Shown here piece after piece: positions 46,215 to 55,850 of a stretch of DNA of 64,000 nt. The DNA lies in the NCBI RefSeq assembly GCF_014805525.1, contig NZ_JACFSZ010000018.1:1-64000 (forward strand). Direction: 5' to 3'. Each line of letters starts with the position of its first letter. Within the stretch, counting starts at the first letter, position 1. The translations under genes were made by a program, and so were the position numbers. Source of the DNA: Rhabdothermincola sediminis (GTDB lineage: Bacteria; Actinomycetota; Acidimicrobiia; Acidimicrobiales; Acidimicrobilacustridaceae). The notes beneath the pieces are model-generated. The model saw nothing but the letters and a program-made list of their open reading frames with translations. It did not search any database and had not been told where the DNA came from.

Positions 46215-48019
46215 CAGGTGATCTTCACGCGAAAGGTCGTCCGTTGCAGGTCGAAGTCGGTGAGCCGGGCGACGAGGCTGACGTCCCAGGTGCCGGCCAG
46301 CGGCATGTCGGCATCGCTCACCAGGAAGTGCCCAGGGCCGGCTCGCGGCACCTCCAGACGTAGCGGGCCGACGCCGCGCTCGGGCAACTCGAGCTCCACC
46401 GTCAGCGAGCGGGGCGCGTCGACGGGTCGACCCGACTGGTCGAGGTACTGCACGTGCATTGCATTCGGGCCCACCGCAGCGGGGGTGACGACCAGATTGA
46501 CCTGGTAGGAGCCTGCCGGCAGGGTCTGGTTGAAGACCACGGGGCTGGTGGCGATCGCGTCGCGGGGGGGTGTGGTGTAGACGAGTACGGAGGTGATCGC
46601 CAAGACCACCACGATGCCCAGCGCTTCGACCCGCACGGTCGTCGCGAGCCGTGACCACGCGGGTGAGCGTGAACCGGTCTGGACGGTCGTGGCGAGGACG
46701 GTCGGCGACCCCGCCTCGGCGGGCTCCTCGATCGCGGTGGGCCCGGGTCCGTCGCGGAGGTCGCCATCGTCCTGATCACGCAGGTCGGCCTCGATGTCGG
46801 GCACGAGACGGGAGCGGTTGTAGGCGGCGATGCCGACGATGGCGAGGGTGGCGAAGACCTTTGCCAGCACGAGGCGCCCGTAGGTGGTGGATCCCAGCGC
46901 CGAGCGGGAGCCCACCTCCTGCCAGGCGAGGATCGCCCCTGCCAGCACCAGCAGGACGAGCGTGACCGCCGCCAGGCTGGAGAACCGTGCCACCACGGCG
47001 GCCGTGGAACGCAGTAGCTGAGGATCCTCCGGTGCGTCTCTGAGCCGCCGCCGCAGGAGGAGGGCGAGCCCGACCAGCCCGCCGAACCACACCGCTGCCG
47101 TGATGGCATGCAGGGCATCAGCCGCGAGTGACACCGCCACGTCCGGTGCCTGGCGGCTGTGACCCCAGAAGATGAAGGCCATGGCGACCGCGAGCGCGCC
47201 GTAGAAGGCCAGCACTTGAGCGACGACCAAGCGGGTGGTGTCGGTGGAGACGTGCACGACGGCCAGCCCGATGAGCAGGACGACCGACTGCCAACCGAGG
47301 CCTTCGGCCAGCGCGCCCCGAAGGGTGGCGAGATCGGTCATGGCAGCGAGCCCTCGACCAGTGGTGAGCGCCGCCTGCAGCCCGATGGTGGTGACGGTGG
47401 ACAGACCGGCGACGAGCGCGGCGACGCGCACCACGGGGGTCAGCGACCAGCGGTCCGCACGCTGGTCGTGGACGAATGCCAGGAAGACGGCCAGGCCTGC
47501 TGCCAGCAAGGCAGCCACGTAGGTCACGAACCGGCTGACGGTGGCCGCGACGTCGTAGGCGGTGTCGCCCGAGGAGGTGAGTGGAGCGACGCGGGCCTCG
47601 TCGATCTCGGTGCCTTCACCTACGCCGAAGACGAACGCACCGCTGATCGGGTGGCCGTCGGCAGAGACCACCCGGTAGCTCGCGACGTAGGTGCCGTCCG
47701 CCAGTCCGGGGGGGAGTGACACCGTCAGGGTCTCGCCGGAGCCGGAGAGCGTGCTGTCGCCGTTGTCGACCTGGTCACCCTCGGCGTCGAGGACCCGGAG
47801 CCCGCCCAGATCGGTTGAGACCCGTTCACTGAACTGCACGGTGACCCTGCTCGGTGGCTCGGCGAGGACCTGTCCGCCAGCGGGGTCCGTGGCGACGACG
47901 ACCGCGTGGGCCGAAGCGGGCGTGGCGCCGGCGAGCAGCATGCCGAGGATCACGGTGGTCGTGGCGAGCAGGGCGGTGACGATCCGCAGCGACGTGCTGG
48001 TGCGGGCGCTGGCGCGCAT
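46214..48019 (-). CDS. CopC-CopD fusion copper protein
   Basis: The 601-residue protein has a signal peptide (cut after ASA, residue 37), a CopC domain with mature N-terminal His38 and DGHP (Asp121/His123), the copper-brace residues. A CopD part with about eight membrane helices follows, then an outer C-terminal YtkA/FixH-like domain (about 500-601). It probably imports or buffers copper for cuproenzymes. The start at 48019 is the ATG before the signal sequence. Coupled to ycnI. Confidence 0.92.
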   Translation of the reverse strand: MRASARTSTSLRIVTALLATTTVILGMLLAGATPASAHAVVVATDPAGGQVLAEPPSRVTVQFSERVSTDLGGLRVLDAEGDQVDNGDSTLSGSGETLTVSLPPGLADGTYVASYRVVSADGHPISGAFVFGVGEGTEIDEARVAPLTSSGDTAYDVAATVSRFVTYVAALLAAGLAVFLAFVHDQRADRWSLTPVVRVAALVAGLSTVTTIGLQAALTTGRGLAAMTDLATLRGALAEGLGWQSVVLLIGLAVVHVSTDTTRLVVAQVLAFYGALAVAMAFIFWGHSRQAPDVAVSLAADALHAITAAVWFGGLVGLALLLRRRLRDAPEDPQLLRSTAAVVARFSSLAAVTLVLLVLAGAILAWQEVGSRSALGSTTYGRLVLAKVFATLAIVGIAAYNRSRLVPDIEADLRDQDDGDLRDGPGPTAIEEPAEAGSPTVLATTVQTGSRSPAWSRLATTVRVEALGIVVVLAITSVLVYTTPPRDAIATSPVVFNQTLPAGSYQVNLVVTPAAVGPNAMHVQYLDQSGRPVDAPRSLTVELELPERGVGPLRLEVPRAGPGHFLVSDADMPLAGTWDVSLVARLTDFDLQRTTFRVKIT

Positions 48020-48047
48020 CGATCCATCGTGGCGCACCAGAGGGTGG

Positions 48048-48836
48048 TCAGGACAGTCGGCTCCGATCGAAGAGTCCCAGCACCTCGTGGTGGACCCGGC
48101 CGTTGGTGGCGACACCCGACAGCGCGACGGACCCGTCGAGCATGAGGCTCTCGTCGCCCTCGACGGTCGTGAACCGCCCGCCGGCTTCGCTGATGATCAC
48201 CGGCATCGGGGCGATGTCCCAGATGGCGACCCGGGGATCGAGCATCGCTTCGGCTCGCCCGGTCGCCACCAGCGCGAACCCGTAGCCGTCGCCCCAGGTC
48301 CGCAGGAGCGCACCTGAGGCCCGGACCGCCTCCAGGTGTTCAGGGGCCCAGGTGCCAAGACCCGAGGTGCACACACAGCCACCGTCCAGGGTGGGCCGGT
48401 CGCTGACCCGTGCGGGTCGCCCGTCGAAGAAGCATCCGAGGCCGCGCGCCGCGTACACCGTCTCGCCGAGTGCGGGGAGGTTGATGACCCCGACCGCGGG
48501 GCCCTCGTGGTCATAGAGCGCCAGCAGGTTGCTGTAGAGGGGAACGCCGTGGGTGAAGGCCTTGGTGCCGTCGATCGGGTCGATGATCCAGGTGCGCCCG
48601 CTCGAACCGCGGGAGTCGGGCTCCTCCTCACCGATGACGGCGTCATCGGGGTGGCGGGCCGCGAGTTGCTCCCGCAGGAACCGTTCCGCGGCCCGGTCGG
48701 CTGCGGTGACCGGGGTGCCGTCACCTTTGTGCTCGATCCCCAGTTCCTCGTCGTGGAACCACTGCAGCGTCAGCTCACCCGCGGCCCGGGTCAACGCCAC
48801 CGCCTCGTCGAGCAGCGCCTGTGTCATCGAGGTCAT
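48048..48836 (-). CDS. inositol-monophosphatase-family phosphatase (HisN-like)
   Basis: The 262-residue enzyme has the metal-binding GEEE segment, the WIIDPIDGTKAF motif and the late WDIAPMPVIISEAGG motif. The combination fits histidinol-phosphatase HisN of actinobacteria, though inositol monophosphatase is not excluded. It lies upstream of the copper genes on the same strand (28-bp gap), perhaps by chance. Divergent from the P450. Confidence 0.88.
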   Translation of the reverse strand: MTSMTQALLDEAVALTRAAGELTLQWFHDEELGIEHKGDGTPVTAADRAAERFLREQLAARHPDDAVIGEEEPDSRGSSGRTWIIDPIDGTKAFTHGVPLYSNLLALYDHEGPAVGVINLPALGETVYAARGLGCFFDGRPARVSDRPTLDGGCVCTSGLGTWAPEHLEAVRASGALLRTWGDGYGFALVATGRAEAMLDPRVAIWDIAPMPVIISEAGGRFTTVEGDESLMLDGSVALSGVATNGRVHHEVLGLFDRSRLS

Positions 48837-48887
48837 GGCCTGATCTTGGCAGGGCTAGGGTCGGCTTCGCCGGAAAGGGGACTGGCC

Positions 48888-50141
48888 ATGCCCGTCGTGT
48901 TCAACCCATTCGAGCCGGGGTTCTTCGATGACCCGTATAACCAGTACCTGCAGCTCCGAGAGCAGGACCCGGTCCACCTGAGTCCCTTGGGCCTGTGGAT
49001 GCTCTTCGACTACGACGACTGCTTCGCGCTCCTGCGCAACCCCCGCACCAGTGTGGACTTCGCGAACGAACACGAGCTGTCCACCGAGGCCCGGGCCGAG
49101 CGACTACGGATGTTCCAGGAGCTGTTCCCGGATCGCAGCCCTCGGGAGAGCACGGGCATCCTCTTCGTTGACCCCCCCGACCACACCCGACTGCGCAGCC
49201 TGATGTCGAAGGTGTTCACGCCGCGCCGCGTCGAGCAGCTCCGGGGAACGGTGCAGGAGCTGGTCGACGAGTTCCTCGACGAGGTCACGACCGAGGGGCG
49301 AATGGATCTCATCGCCGACCTCGCGTTCCCGCTCCCGTTCACCGTGATCTCGGAGATGCTGGGCATGCCCGAAGCCGATCGCCTCCAGCTCCGCGAGTGG
49401 TCGCACGCGATGGTCAAGATGCTGGACCCCATCCTCACACCCGAGGAGATGAGGTCGGCGGTGACGGCCGCGGAGCACATGTTCGACCACATCGCCGAGG
49501 TGATCCGCTGGAAGCGGGACCACTTGGCCGAGGACCTTCTCTCCGCGCTGATCACCGCTGAGGAGGACGGCGACGTGCTCTCCTCGGAGGAGCTCACGGA
49601 CCAGGTCAGCCTCCTGTTCGTCGCCGGACACGAGACCACCGTCAACCTCATCGGCAACGGGGTGCTGGCCCTGCTGCGGAACCGTTCCCAGCTCGAGCTG
49701 CTGCAGCGCGATCACTCGCTCGATGCCAACGCGGTGGACGAGCTCCTCCGTTACGACAGTCCGGTGCAGTTCTCACGCCGGATCACACTGGAAGAGGTCC
49801 GTTTCGGCGATCGGGTCATCGAGCCGGGCCGGTTCGTCATGACCTGCCTGGGTTCGGCGAATCACGACCCGGCCGTGTTCGGCCCTGATGCGGACCAGCT
49901 CGATGTGCGCCGTGCGACCGCGGGCCGGCACCTGGCGTTCGGGAGCGGCATCCACCACTGCCTGGGCGCCGCACTCGCCCGGCTGGAAGGCCAGGTGGCC
50001 ATCGGCACGCTGGTGCGGCGATTCCCCGACCTGGACCTCGCCACCGATCAGCCCCGCTGGAACAACCGCATCGTCCTGCGAGGCCTGGAGGAGCTGCCGC
50101 TGACCTTCACACCCACCACGGCTCGGGCCCGGGCTGGCTAG
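48888..50141 (+). CDS. cytochrome P450
   Basis: A 417-residue soluble P450 with the I-helix LLFVAGHETTVNL, the ExxR motif in DELLRYDSPVQFSRR and the haem ligand loop HLAFGSGIHHCLGAALARLE. The length is that of a bacterial class I enzyme, so it needs a ferredoxin and reductase, not seen here. The ATG at 48888 follows GGAAAGGGG. An alcohol dehydrogenase gene begins nine bases after its stop. Substrate unknown. Confidence 0.95.
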   Translation: MPVVFNPFEPGFFDDPYNQYLQLREQDPVHLSPLGLWMLFDYDDCFALLRNPRTSVDFANEHELSTEARAERLRMFQELFPDRSPRESTGILFVDPPDHTRLRSLMSKVFTPRRVEQLRGTVQELVDEFLDEVTTEGRMDLIADLAFPLPFTVISEMLGMPEADRLQLREWSHAMVKMLDPILTPEEMRSAVTAAEHMFDHIAEVIRWKRDHLAEDLLSALITAEEDGDVLSSEELTDQVSLLFVAGHETTVNLIGNGVLALLRNRSQLELLQRDHSLDANAVDELLRYDSPVQFSRRITLEEVRFGDRVIEPGRFVMTCLGSANHDPAVFGPDADQLDVRRATAGRHLAFGSGIHHCLGAALARLEGQVAIGTLVRRFPDLDLATDQPRWNNRIVLRGLEELPLTFTPTTARARAG

Positions 50142-50150
50142 GGTCGAACC

Positions 50151-51251
50151 ATGCGTGCCGCTGTCCTGGAGGCGTACGGCCAACCGCTTCGCATCTACGA
50201 CGACGTGGAGATCGAGCCCCCGGCCGCCGGCGAGGTGCGGGTCCGGGTCCACCACTGTGGCGTGTGCCATTCCGATCTCAGCGTCGTCGACGGTCTGCTC
50301 CCCGCCCCCGTGCCGAGCATCCTCGGCCACGAAGCGGCAGGGGTCGTCGAGGAGGTGGGAGCGGGGGTTCGTGTCGTCGCGCCGGGCGACCCGGTCGTGC
50401 TCACCGCGTGCCCGCCGTGCGGGTCCTGTTACTGGTGCCAGCGGGGGGAGTTCAGCATCTGCGTGAACAGCTCGGGCTTGATGACCAGCACCCTGCCCGA
50501 CGGTGGCACCCGCCTCAGTCGGCAGGGCGGCCTGCTGTACCGGGGGCTCGGCGTGGGAGCCTTCGGTGAGCTGGTCACGGTGCAGGAGGCGGCCGCGGTG
50601 CGGATCCCCGAGGGAGTCCCGCTGGATGTGGCCTGTGTGATCGGCTGCGCCGTGCAGACCGGGGTCGGCGCGGTGATCAACACCGCGAAGGTGGAGCCCG
50701 GTGCCACCGTGCTCGTGACGGGCCTCGGTGGGGTGGGCCTGTCGATCGTGCAGGGCGCGGTGCTCGCCGGCGCGGGCCGGATCGTGGTGAGCGACCCGGT
50801 GGCTGCCCGGCGCGAGGCAGCTCGCCGTTTCGGCGCCACCGACGAGCTCGACCCCGCCCAGACCGACGTGGTCGCCGCGGCGCTCGAGCTCACCGGCGGC
50901 ATCGGCGCCGACTACGCGTTCGAGGCCGCCGGGAAGGTGGCGCTGCTCGAGACCTGCCTCCAGGCCACCCGCGCCGGTGGCACCACGGTCATCGTGGGTG
51001 TCCCCCCGATCGACGAGCCGCTCACCATCTCACCGGTCGCGCTGTTCCAGACCACGGAGAAGAAGCTCGTCGGATCGCTGCTCGGCAGCGTGCACGCAGC
51101 GCGCGACATCCCCCGCTTGGTCGCACTGTGGCAGGCCGGGCGCCTCGATCTCGACGGGCTGGTCACCTCCCGCCGTCCTCTCGCCGAGGTCAACGAGGCG
51201 GTCGACGACCTGCGCCAGGCCCGTGGCATCCGGACGGTGCTCTCGCTGTAG
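50151..51251 (+). CDS. zinc-dependent alcohol dehydrogenase
   Basis: The 366-residue MDR enzyme has catalytic zinc ligands in CGVCHSD and GHEAAG, structural zinc Cys in CPPCGSCYWCQRGEFSIC, and the NAD motif VLVTGLGGVGLSIVQGA. It could oxidise an alcohol made by the adjacent P450; the tight spacing suggests an operon. ATG 50151. The chain length and both zinc sites match class III-like ADHs. Confidence 0.93.
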   Translation: MRAAVLEAYGQPLRIYDDVEIEPPAAGEVRVRVHHCGVCHSDLSVVDGLLPAPVPSILGHEAAGVVEEVGAGVRVVAPGDPVVLTACPPCGSCYWCQRGEFSICVNSSGLMTSTLPDGGTRLSRQGGLLYRGLGVGAFGELVTVQEAAAVRIPEGVPLDVACVIGCAVQTGVGAVINTAKVEPGATVLVTGLGGVGLSIVQGAVLAGAGRIVVSDPVAARREAARRFGATDELDPAQTDVVAAALELTGGIGADYAFEAAGKVALLETCLQATRAGGTTVIVGVPPIDEPLTISPVALFQTTEKKLVGSLLGSVHAARDIPRLVALWQAGRLDLDGLVTSRRPLAEVNEAVDDLRQARGIRTVLSL

Positions 51252-51272
51252 GCCTGATGGCAAGATGGCGAG

Positions 51273-51548
51273 ATGAGCGACACCGATCCCCGCCGTGACG
51301 CGGCGATCCACCGGCTGAAGGCCAAGCGCGACTTGCGTACCAACCTCGTCAGCTACGTGGTCGTGAACGCCTTCCTCGTCTTGATCTGGGCGGCGACGGG
51401 AGCCAACTTCTTCTGGCCCATCTTCATCATCGGTGGTTGGGGTTTCGGTCTGGCCATGCACGCCTGGACGGTGTACGGGCAGAAGCCCATCACCGAGGAG
51501 GACGTGACCCGCGAGATGGAGCGTCGCGGCGGCGACGTCGTCGAGTGA
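51273..51548 (+). CDS. 2TM-domain protein
   Basis: The 91-residue product contains the 2TM domain: a basic N-terminal region (AIHRLKAKRDLRTNLVSYVVVNAFLVLIW) followed by a second helix NFFWPIFIIGGWGFGLAMHA and the tail ITEEDVTREMER. Such domains occur alone or attached to histidine kinases. Role unknown. It lies between the alcohol dehydrogenase and the membrane glycosyltransferase-like gene. Confidence 0.85.
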   Translation: MSDTDPRRDAAIHRLKAKRDLRTNLVSYVVVNAFLVLIWAATGANFFWPIFIIGGWGFGLAMHAWTVYGQKPITEEDVTREMERRGGDVVE

Positions 51549-51561
51549 TCGCGCGAACGGC

Positions 51562-53415
51562 GTGTTTTCCTCGACTAAGCGTGCCGGAACCTGGGCGCGC
51601 GACCACTGGCCGGGACTGTTCGGGCTCCTCGTGGTCGCGATCGTCGTGGCCCCGGTGCTGGTGTCGGGCCTGGCCGGGTTGCGGAGGGACTGGCTGCCGG
51701 CCGGCGACTGGGCGCTGCTGGAGCTGCGCACCCGCGATGTCGCGACCAGCGCGACCCCGCTGACCGGTCCGTACTCGCGATTCGGCTGGAACCATCCGGG
51801 ACCGTTGCTGTTCTGGCTGCTCGCGGTTCCGTACCGACTCTCGGGCTCGGCGTCCGGCTCGCTGCTGTTCGCGGCCGCCATCGTGAACGCGCTGGCAGCG
51901 GCGGGGATGGCGGTGGTGGCCTGGCGGCGAGGAGGGTCCGTCCTGCTGGGGGGAACGGCTGTCGCGCTCGCGTTGGTGATGACCCACCTCGGTCCGTCGT
52001 TCCTGCGCGATCCGTGGAACCCATCGGTGACGGTTCTGCCGTTCGCCCTGCTGGTGATGCTGTGCTGGTCCGCGGTCGAAGGTGACGGCGCCGCACTCGT
52101 GGCGTCGGTGGTGGTCGGTTCGTTCCTCGTCCAGAGCCACGTGGGCTTCGCGCTGCTGGTCGGGGTGTTGTGGGTCGTGGCCGGCGTGGGCTTCGTGCTG
52201 GCGTCACGGGACCGGGGGCGCCGGCGGGCCCGCTTCCTGGTGGTGGCAGGAGTGCTGCTCGCGCTCATCTGGGCGCCGGTCCTGGCCGACCAGGTGGCCG
52301 GAACGGGCAACGTCTCGGCGCTGCTGAGCTACTTCGGGCGCGGTGGCGAGGCCACGGCCGGACTGGGGCGGGCGGTGGGGATCGCGGCCCGTGAGCTGGG
52401 CGAGGTGGCTCCGTGGATGGGTGGCCGGGAGATCGTGGCTCCCGCCGACGGATCGGTGGAATCGGCCCCGATGCCGGCGCTGCTGGTGCCGGCGTTGGCC
52501 TTCGGGTTCGCGGCGTGGGTGGCGTGGCGGAGTCGATCGTTGGCCGCGCTGCGGTTTCAAGCGGTCGTGGCCGTGGCCGCGGTCGCCGGAGTGCTCTCGG
52601 TCTCGCGGATCACGGGCGACGTCTACAACTACCTGATCCGCTGGTGGTGGGTGATTGGCGCGCTCTGGTGGGTCTCGATCGCCTGGTCGCTGTGGTGCGG
52701 GTGTTCGAGCGTGCTGCTCCGCCACCCGAGCCAGGGCAGGAGCCGGCAGCTTCGCGCCGGAGCGGTGCTGGCTGTCGGCGCGCTCGCAGCCGCGCTCGGG
52801 TTCTCGGTGCGGACGATCGATGGCGTGGACCGGGTGGGTACGCCCGACGGCGAGTGGTACGTGCAAGTGGAGCCCGTCGTCGGTGAGCTCGTGGCGCGTG
52901 CACCCCGGCCGGGGCCGGCGCTGGTGCGGTTCCGGGGTACCCGCGACGCCTCGGTGGGGGACGCCCTGAGACTGCAGCTCGAGCGGGCCGGGGTCCCCGT
53001 CGTCGTCGACGACGATCTGGTGTTCAAGTTCGGCGAGTCGCGCCGAGCCAGCGATCACCCGCCCCAGTACGTGGTGTGGGTGGTGATGGGATCCGCGGTG
53101 ACCGAGATGGAGCAAGGTCCTGTCGCCAGCGGCACGCTCGAGGAGATCGCCCGCTGGGACCCGCTCACGACCGAGCAGCGGGCGTGGCTGGTGTCGGCGC
53201 AGGAGCGCCTCGCCAGCCAGCTCCGCGCGGCGGGCAGGGATGACCTGGCGGACGCGGCGGTGTCGGGGGGAGACATCCGTGAGGCCCGGGGCATCGAGGG
53301 GGTGGATGACGGGCTGTGGCAGGCGATCACGACCGCCCGGTTGCGAGGGGACCCGATCGCGGTCTTGATCGGCCCGCCGGGCGCTGATCCCGGCATTGGT
53401 GCCGATCCCCTCTAG
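51562..53415 (+). CDS. polytopic membrane protein, glycosyltransferase-like
   Basis: The 617-residue protein has about ten hydrophobic helices up to residue 420 and a soluble extracytoplasmic C-terminal domain of about 190 residues. The segment PYSRFGWNHPGPLLFWLLAVPYRLSG at the first outer loop resembles GT-C type (GT39/GT87) mannosyltransferase-like proteins, but the Asp pair expected in the first loop is not clear (DWALLELRTRD is the best candidate). GTG start at 51562. The next gene is a flavin oxidase. Confidence 0.7.
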   Translation: MFSSTKRAGTWARDHWPGLFGLLVVAIVVAPVLVSGLAGLRRDWLPAGDWALLELRTRDVATSATPLTGPYSRFGWNHPGPLLFWLLAVPYRLSGSASGSLLFAAAIVNALAAAGMAVVAWRRGGSVLLGGTAVALALVMTHLGPSFLRDPWNPSVTVLPFALLVMLCWSAVEGDGAALVASVVVGSFLVQSHVGFALLVGVLWVVAGVGFVLASRDRGRRRARFLVVAGVLLALIWAPVLADQVAGTGNVSALLSYFGRGGEATAGLGRAVGIAARELGEVAPWMGGREIVAPADGSVESAPMPALLVPALAFGFAAWVAWRSRSLAALRFQAVVAVAAVAGVLSVSRITGDVYNYLIRWWWVIGALWWVSIAWSLWCGCSSVLLRHPSQGRSRQLRAGAVLAVGALAAALGFSVRTIDGVDRVGTPDGEWYVQVEPVVGELVARAPRPGPALVRFRGTRDASVGDALRLQLERAGVPVVVDDDLVFKFGESRRASDHPPQYVVWVVMGSAVTEMEQGPVASGTLEEIARWDPLTTEQRAWLVSAQERLASQLRAAGRDDLADAAVSGGDIREARGIEGVDDGLWQAITTARLRGDPIAVLIGPPGADPGIGADPL

Positions 53416-53454
53416 CCGCGGGAAGGGCGAGGTGACGGGCGCGATGATGCCGGG

Positions 53455-54834
53455 GTGGAGCAGCTCGACACCGACGTGGTGGTGGTGGGAGCCGGTCTGG
53501 CCGGCCTGTCAGCGGCCCGGCGCCTTCGCCGCTCGGGCCGGGAGGTCCTCGTGGTGGAGGCCCGTGACCGGGTCGGCGGCCGCACGCTCTCCCGGGACGT
53601 CGGAGAGGGCGTCGTGCTCGATCTCGGTGGCCAGTGGGTGGGACCGGGACAGGATCGGGTGCTGGCCCTCGTGGCCGAGCTCGGCCTGTCGAGCTTCCCC
53701 ACCTGGACTTCTGGCGACAGCCTGGCGGGGATCGGGCCCACCCTGGCTCGCTTCCGCGGATCGGTGCCGAAGCTGCCCCCGCACGTCCTGGCCGATGCGC
53801 TCCAGGCCCAGCTGCGGCTCGACCGCCTCGCTCGCAAGGTGCCCCTCGACCGGCCCTGGGCCGCACCGAAGGCCCCAGCCTGGGACTCGATGACCTTCGA
53901 GTCCTGGATCCGGCGCAGTGCCCGCACCGCTGGAGGGCGCGAGTACTTCCGCATCATCGCCGAGGCCGTCTTCGCGGCCGATGCCTCGTCGTTCTCCCTG
54001 CTGCACGCGCTGGCGTACATCCACGCTGGCCAGGGTGTGGACCGACTCATCGGCACCCGGGGCGGCGCACAGCAGGACCGGCTCGACGGTGGCGCGCAGC
54101 AGCTCGCGATCGGGTTGGCCACCGAGCTGGATGAGCGGATCCGCCTCGGTCACCCCGTGCGCCGCATCGATCACGGGACGGACGTTGGCCCGGGCGGCGG
54201 CGTGCGGGTGGTGGCCGACGGTCTCACCGTGCGGGCCCGCCGAGCGATCATCGCGGTGCCACCGACACTGGCCGGGCGTATCGCCTACTCACCACCGCTG
54301 CCGGCTGATCGTGACCAGCTCACCCAGCGGATGCCCGCCGGCGCGGTGATCAAGTGCCAGGTTCTCTATGACGAGCCGTTCTGGCGGCACGACGGGCTCA
54401 ACGGCCAGGTCGCCACCAGTCAGCCGCCGGTGAAGGTGACGTTCGACAACTCGCCGCCCGGGGGGAGTCCAGGAGTGTTGCTCGCCTTCGTCGAGGGGCG
54501 TGCCGCGGTGGAGCTCGGCCGGGTCTCCTCCGCCGAGCTGCGGGCGGAGGTGGTGGAGTCGCTGGCGCGCTTCTTCGGCAATCGGGCCCGGCGCACGGTC
54601 GAGTTCGTCGCGCACGACTGGCAGGCGGAGGAGTGGACCCGGGGCTGCTACGGGGCCCACCTCCCGCCAGGGGTGCTCACCCAGTTCGGGCCGGCGTTGC
54701 GCCGGCCGGTGGGCCCGATCCACTGGGCCGGCACCGAGACCGCCCTGGTATGGACCGGCTACATGGAAGGAGCCATCGAATCCGGCGAACGGGCGGCACG
54801 GGAGGTGGAGGAGCAGCTCGCTCGCACCACCTGA
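53455..54834 (+). CDS. flavin monoamine-oxidase-family protein
   Basis: The 459-residue flavoenzyme has DVVVVGAGLAGLSAARRL (FAD motif), the VVEARDRVGGRTLS segment and the late YMEGAIESGERAA motif. Such enzymes oxidise amines with FAD and oxygen. No covalent-flavin SGGCY motif is seen. GTG start. Convergent with the SDR gene, nine bases apart. Confidence 0.92.
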   Translation: MEQLDTDVVVVGAGLAGLSAARRLRRSGREVLVVEARDRVGGRTLSRDVGEGVVLDLGGQWVGPGQDRVLALVAELGLSSFPTWTSGDSLAGIGPTLARFRGSVPKLPPHVLADALQAQLRLDRLARKVPLDRPWAAPKAPAWDSMTFESWIRRSARTAGGREYFRIIAEAVFAADASSFSLLHALAYIHAGQGVDRLIGTRGGAQQDRLDGGAQQLAIGLATELDERIRLGHPVRRIDHGTDVGPGGGVRVVADGLTVRARRAIIAVPPTLAGRIAYSPPLPADRDQLTQRMPAGAVIKCQVLYDEPFWRHDGLNGQVATSQPPVKVTFDNSPPGGSPGVLLAFVEGRAAVELGRVSSAELRAEVVESLARFFGNRARRTVEFVAHDWQAEEWTRGCYGAHLPPGVLTQFGPALRRPVGPIHWAGTETALVWTGYMEGAIESGERAAREVEEQLARTT

Positions 54835-54843
54835 GGACGACGG

Positions 54844-55632
54844 TCAGAGATCGGGTAGGCCCAGGTCGAAGTTCGGGGTCTCGATGCCGCCGTCCACCTC
54901 GAGGACCTTGCCTGTCAGGTAGGAGCCGGCAGCGCTGGCCAGGTAGAGCACCGCCAGCGCGATGTCCTCCGGCTCACCGAGGCGCTTGAGGGGGGTCTTG
55001 GCGATCATGGCTTCACGTAGCTCGTCGTTGGTGAGCACCACCTCGAGGGCCGAGGTGGCGGTGGACCCGACAGCCACCGCGTTGACCCGGATCCGCGGCG
55101 CGAGATCGGCCGCCATCAACCGGGTGAGGTGTGCCAGCGCGGCCTTCGCGGTGCCGTAAGCGGCGAAGCCCCGAGCGGTCAGCCGGCCCATCGTCGAGGA
55201 GATGTTCACCACGGAACCGCCGCCGGCCGCGAGCATGTGGGGCACGGCCAGCTTGGTGAGGGTGAACGCGGTGCTCACGTTGAAGTGGAACGCGGACTCG
55301 AGGAATCGCTCGGAGGTATCGAGCAAGGCCCGAGGCTCGGTCCCGCCGGCATTGTTGACCACGATGTCGATCCGGCCGAGCTCAGCGATCGCGGCATCGA
55401 CGACCCCGCTGAGGGTGGAGGTGTCGCTCACGTCGGCGGGAACCACGATCGCTCGCCGGCCGAGGGCGGCCACCGCTGTGGCCACCTCGTCGAGCTGGGA
55501 TTCGGTGCGGGCGGTGAGCACCACGTCTGCACCCTGCTCGGCCAAGGCGAGGGCACAGGCCCTGCCGATTCCTCGGCCAGCACCGGTGATGATGGCGGCG
55601 TGATCGTCGAGACGGAAGCGATCCAGGAGCAT
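54844..55632 (-). CDS. SDR-family oxidoreductase
   Basis: The 262-residue classical short-chain dehydrogenase has [30 protein letters not shown] (Ser) and YGTAKAAL (Tyr-Lys). It ends [11 protein letters not shown], the usual C-terminal segment. NAD(P) use and substrate are not readable. ATG 55632. Confidence 0.92.
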   Translation of the reverse strand: MLLDRFRLDDHAAIITGAGRGIGRACALALAEQGADVVLTARTESQLDEVATAVAALGRRAIVVPADVSDTSTLSGVVDAAIAELGRIDIVVNNAGGTEPRALLDTSERFLESAFHFNVSTAFTLTKLAVPHMLAAGGGSVVNISSTMGRLTARGFAAYGTAKAALAHLTRLMAADLAPRIRVNAVAVGSTATSALEVVLTNDELREAMIAKTPLKRLGEPEDIALAVLYLASAAGSYLTGKVLEVDGGIETPNFDLGLPDL

Positions 55633-55850
55633 GACCGCACGCTAGTGGAGGGTGGCGCCCCGCTCCGCCGGTGCGGGCCGAACCCGCTCGCCCCCGGGGG
55701 CTCGTGATGCCTGGTGGTGACCGGCTCAACCCTTCCCCCGGAGGTGCCGATGAACTAACCTAGGACGACCTGCGGGCGGGTCGTGGGCCGTGCTCCGTGG
55801 CGCACGAGGGGTTGCTCTCTCCGGTCGAGTGCGAGCACGAGGAGGAAGCG

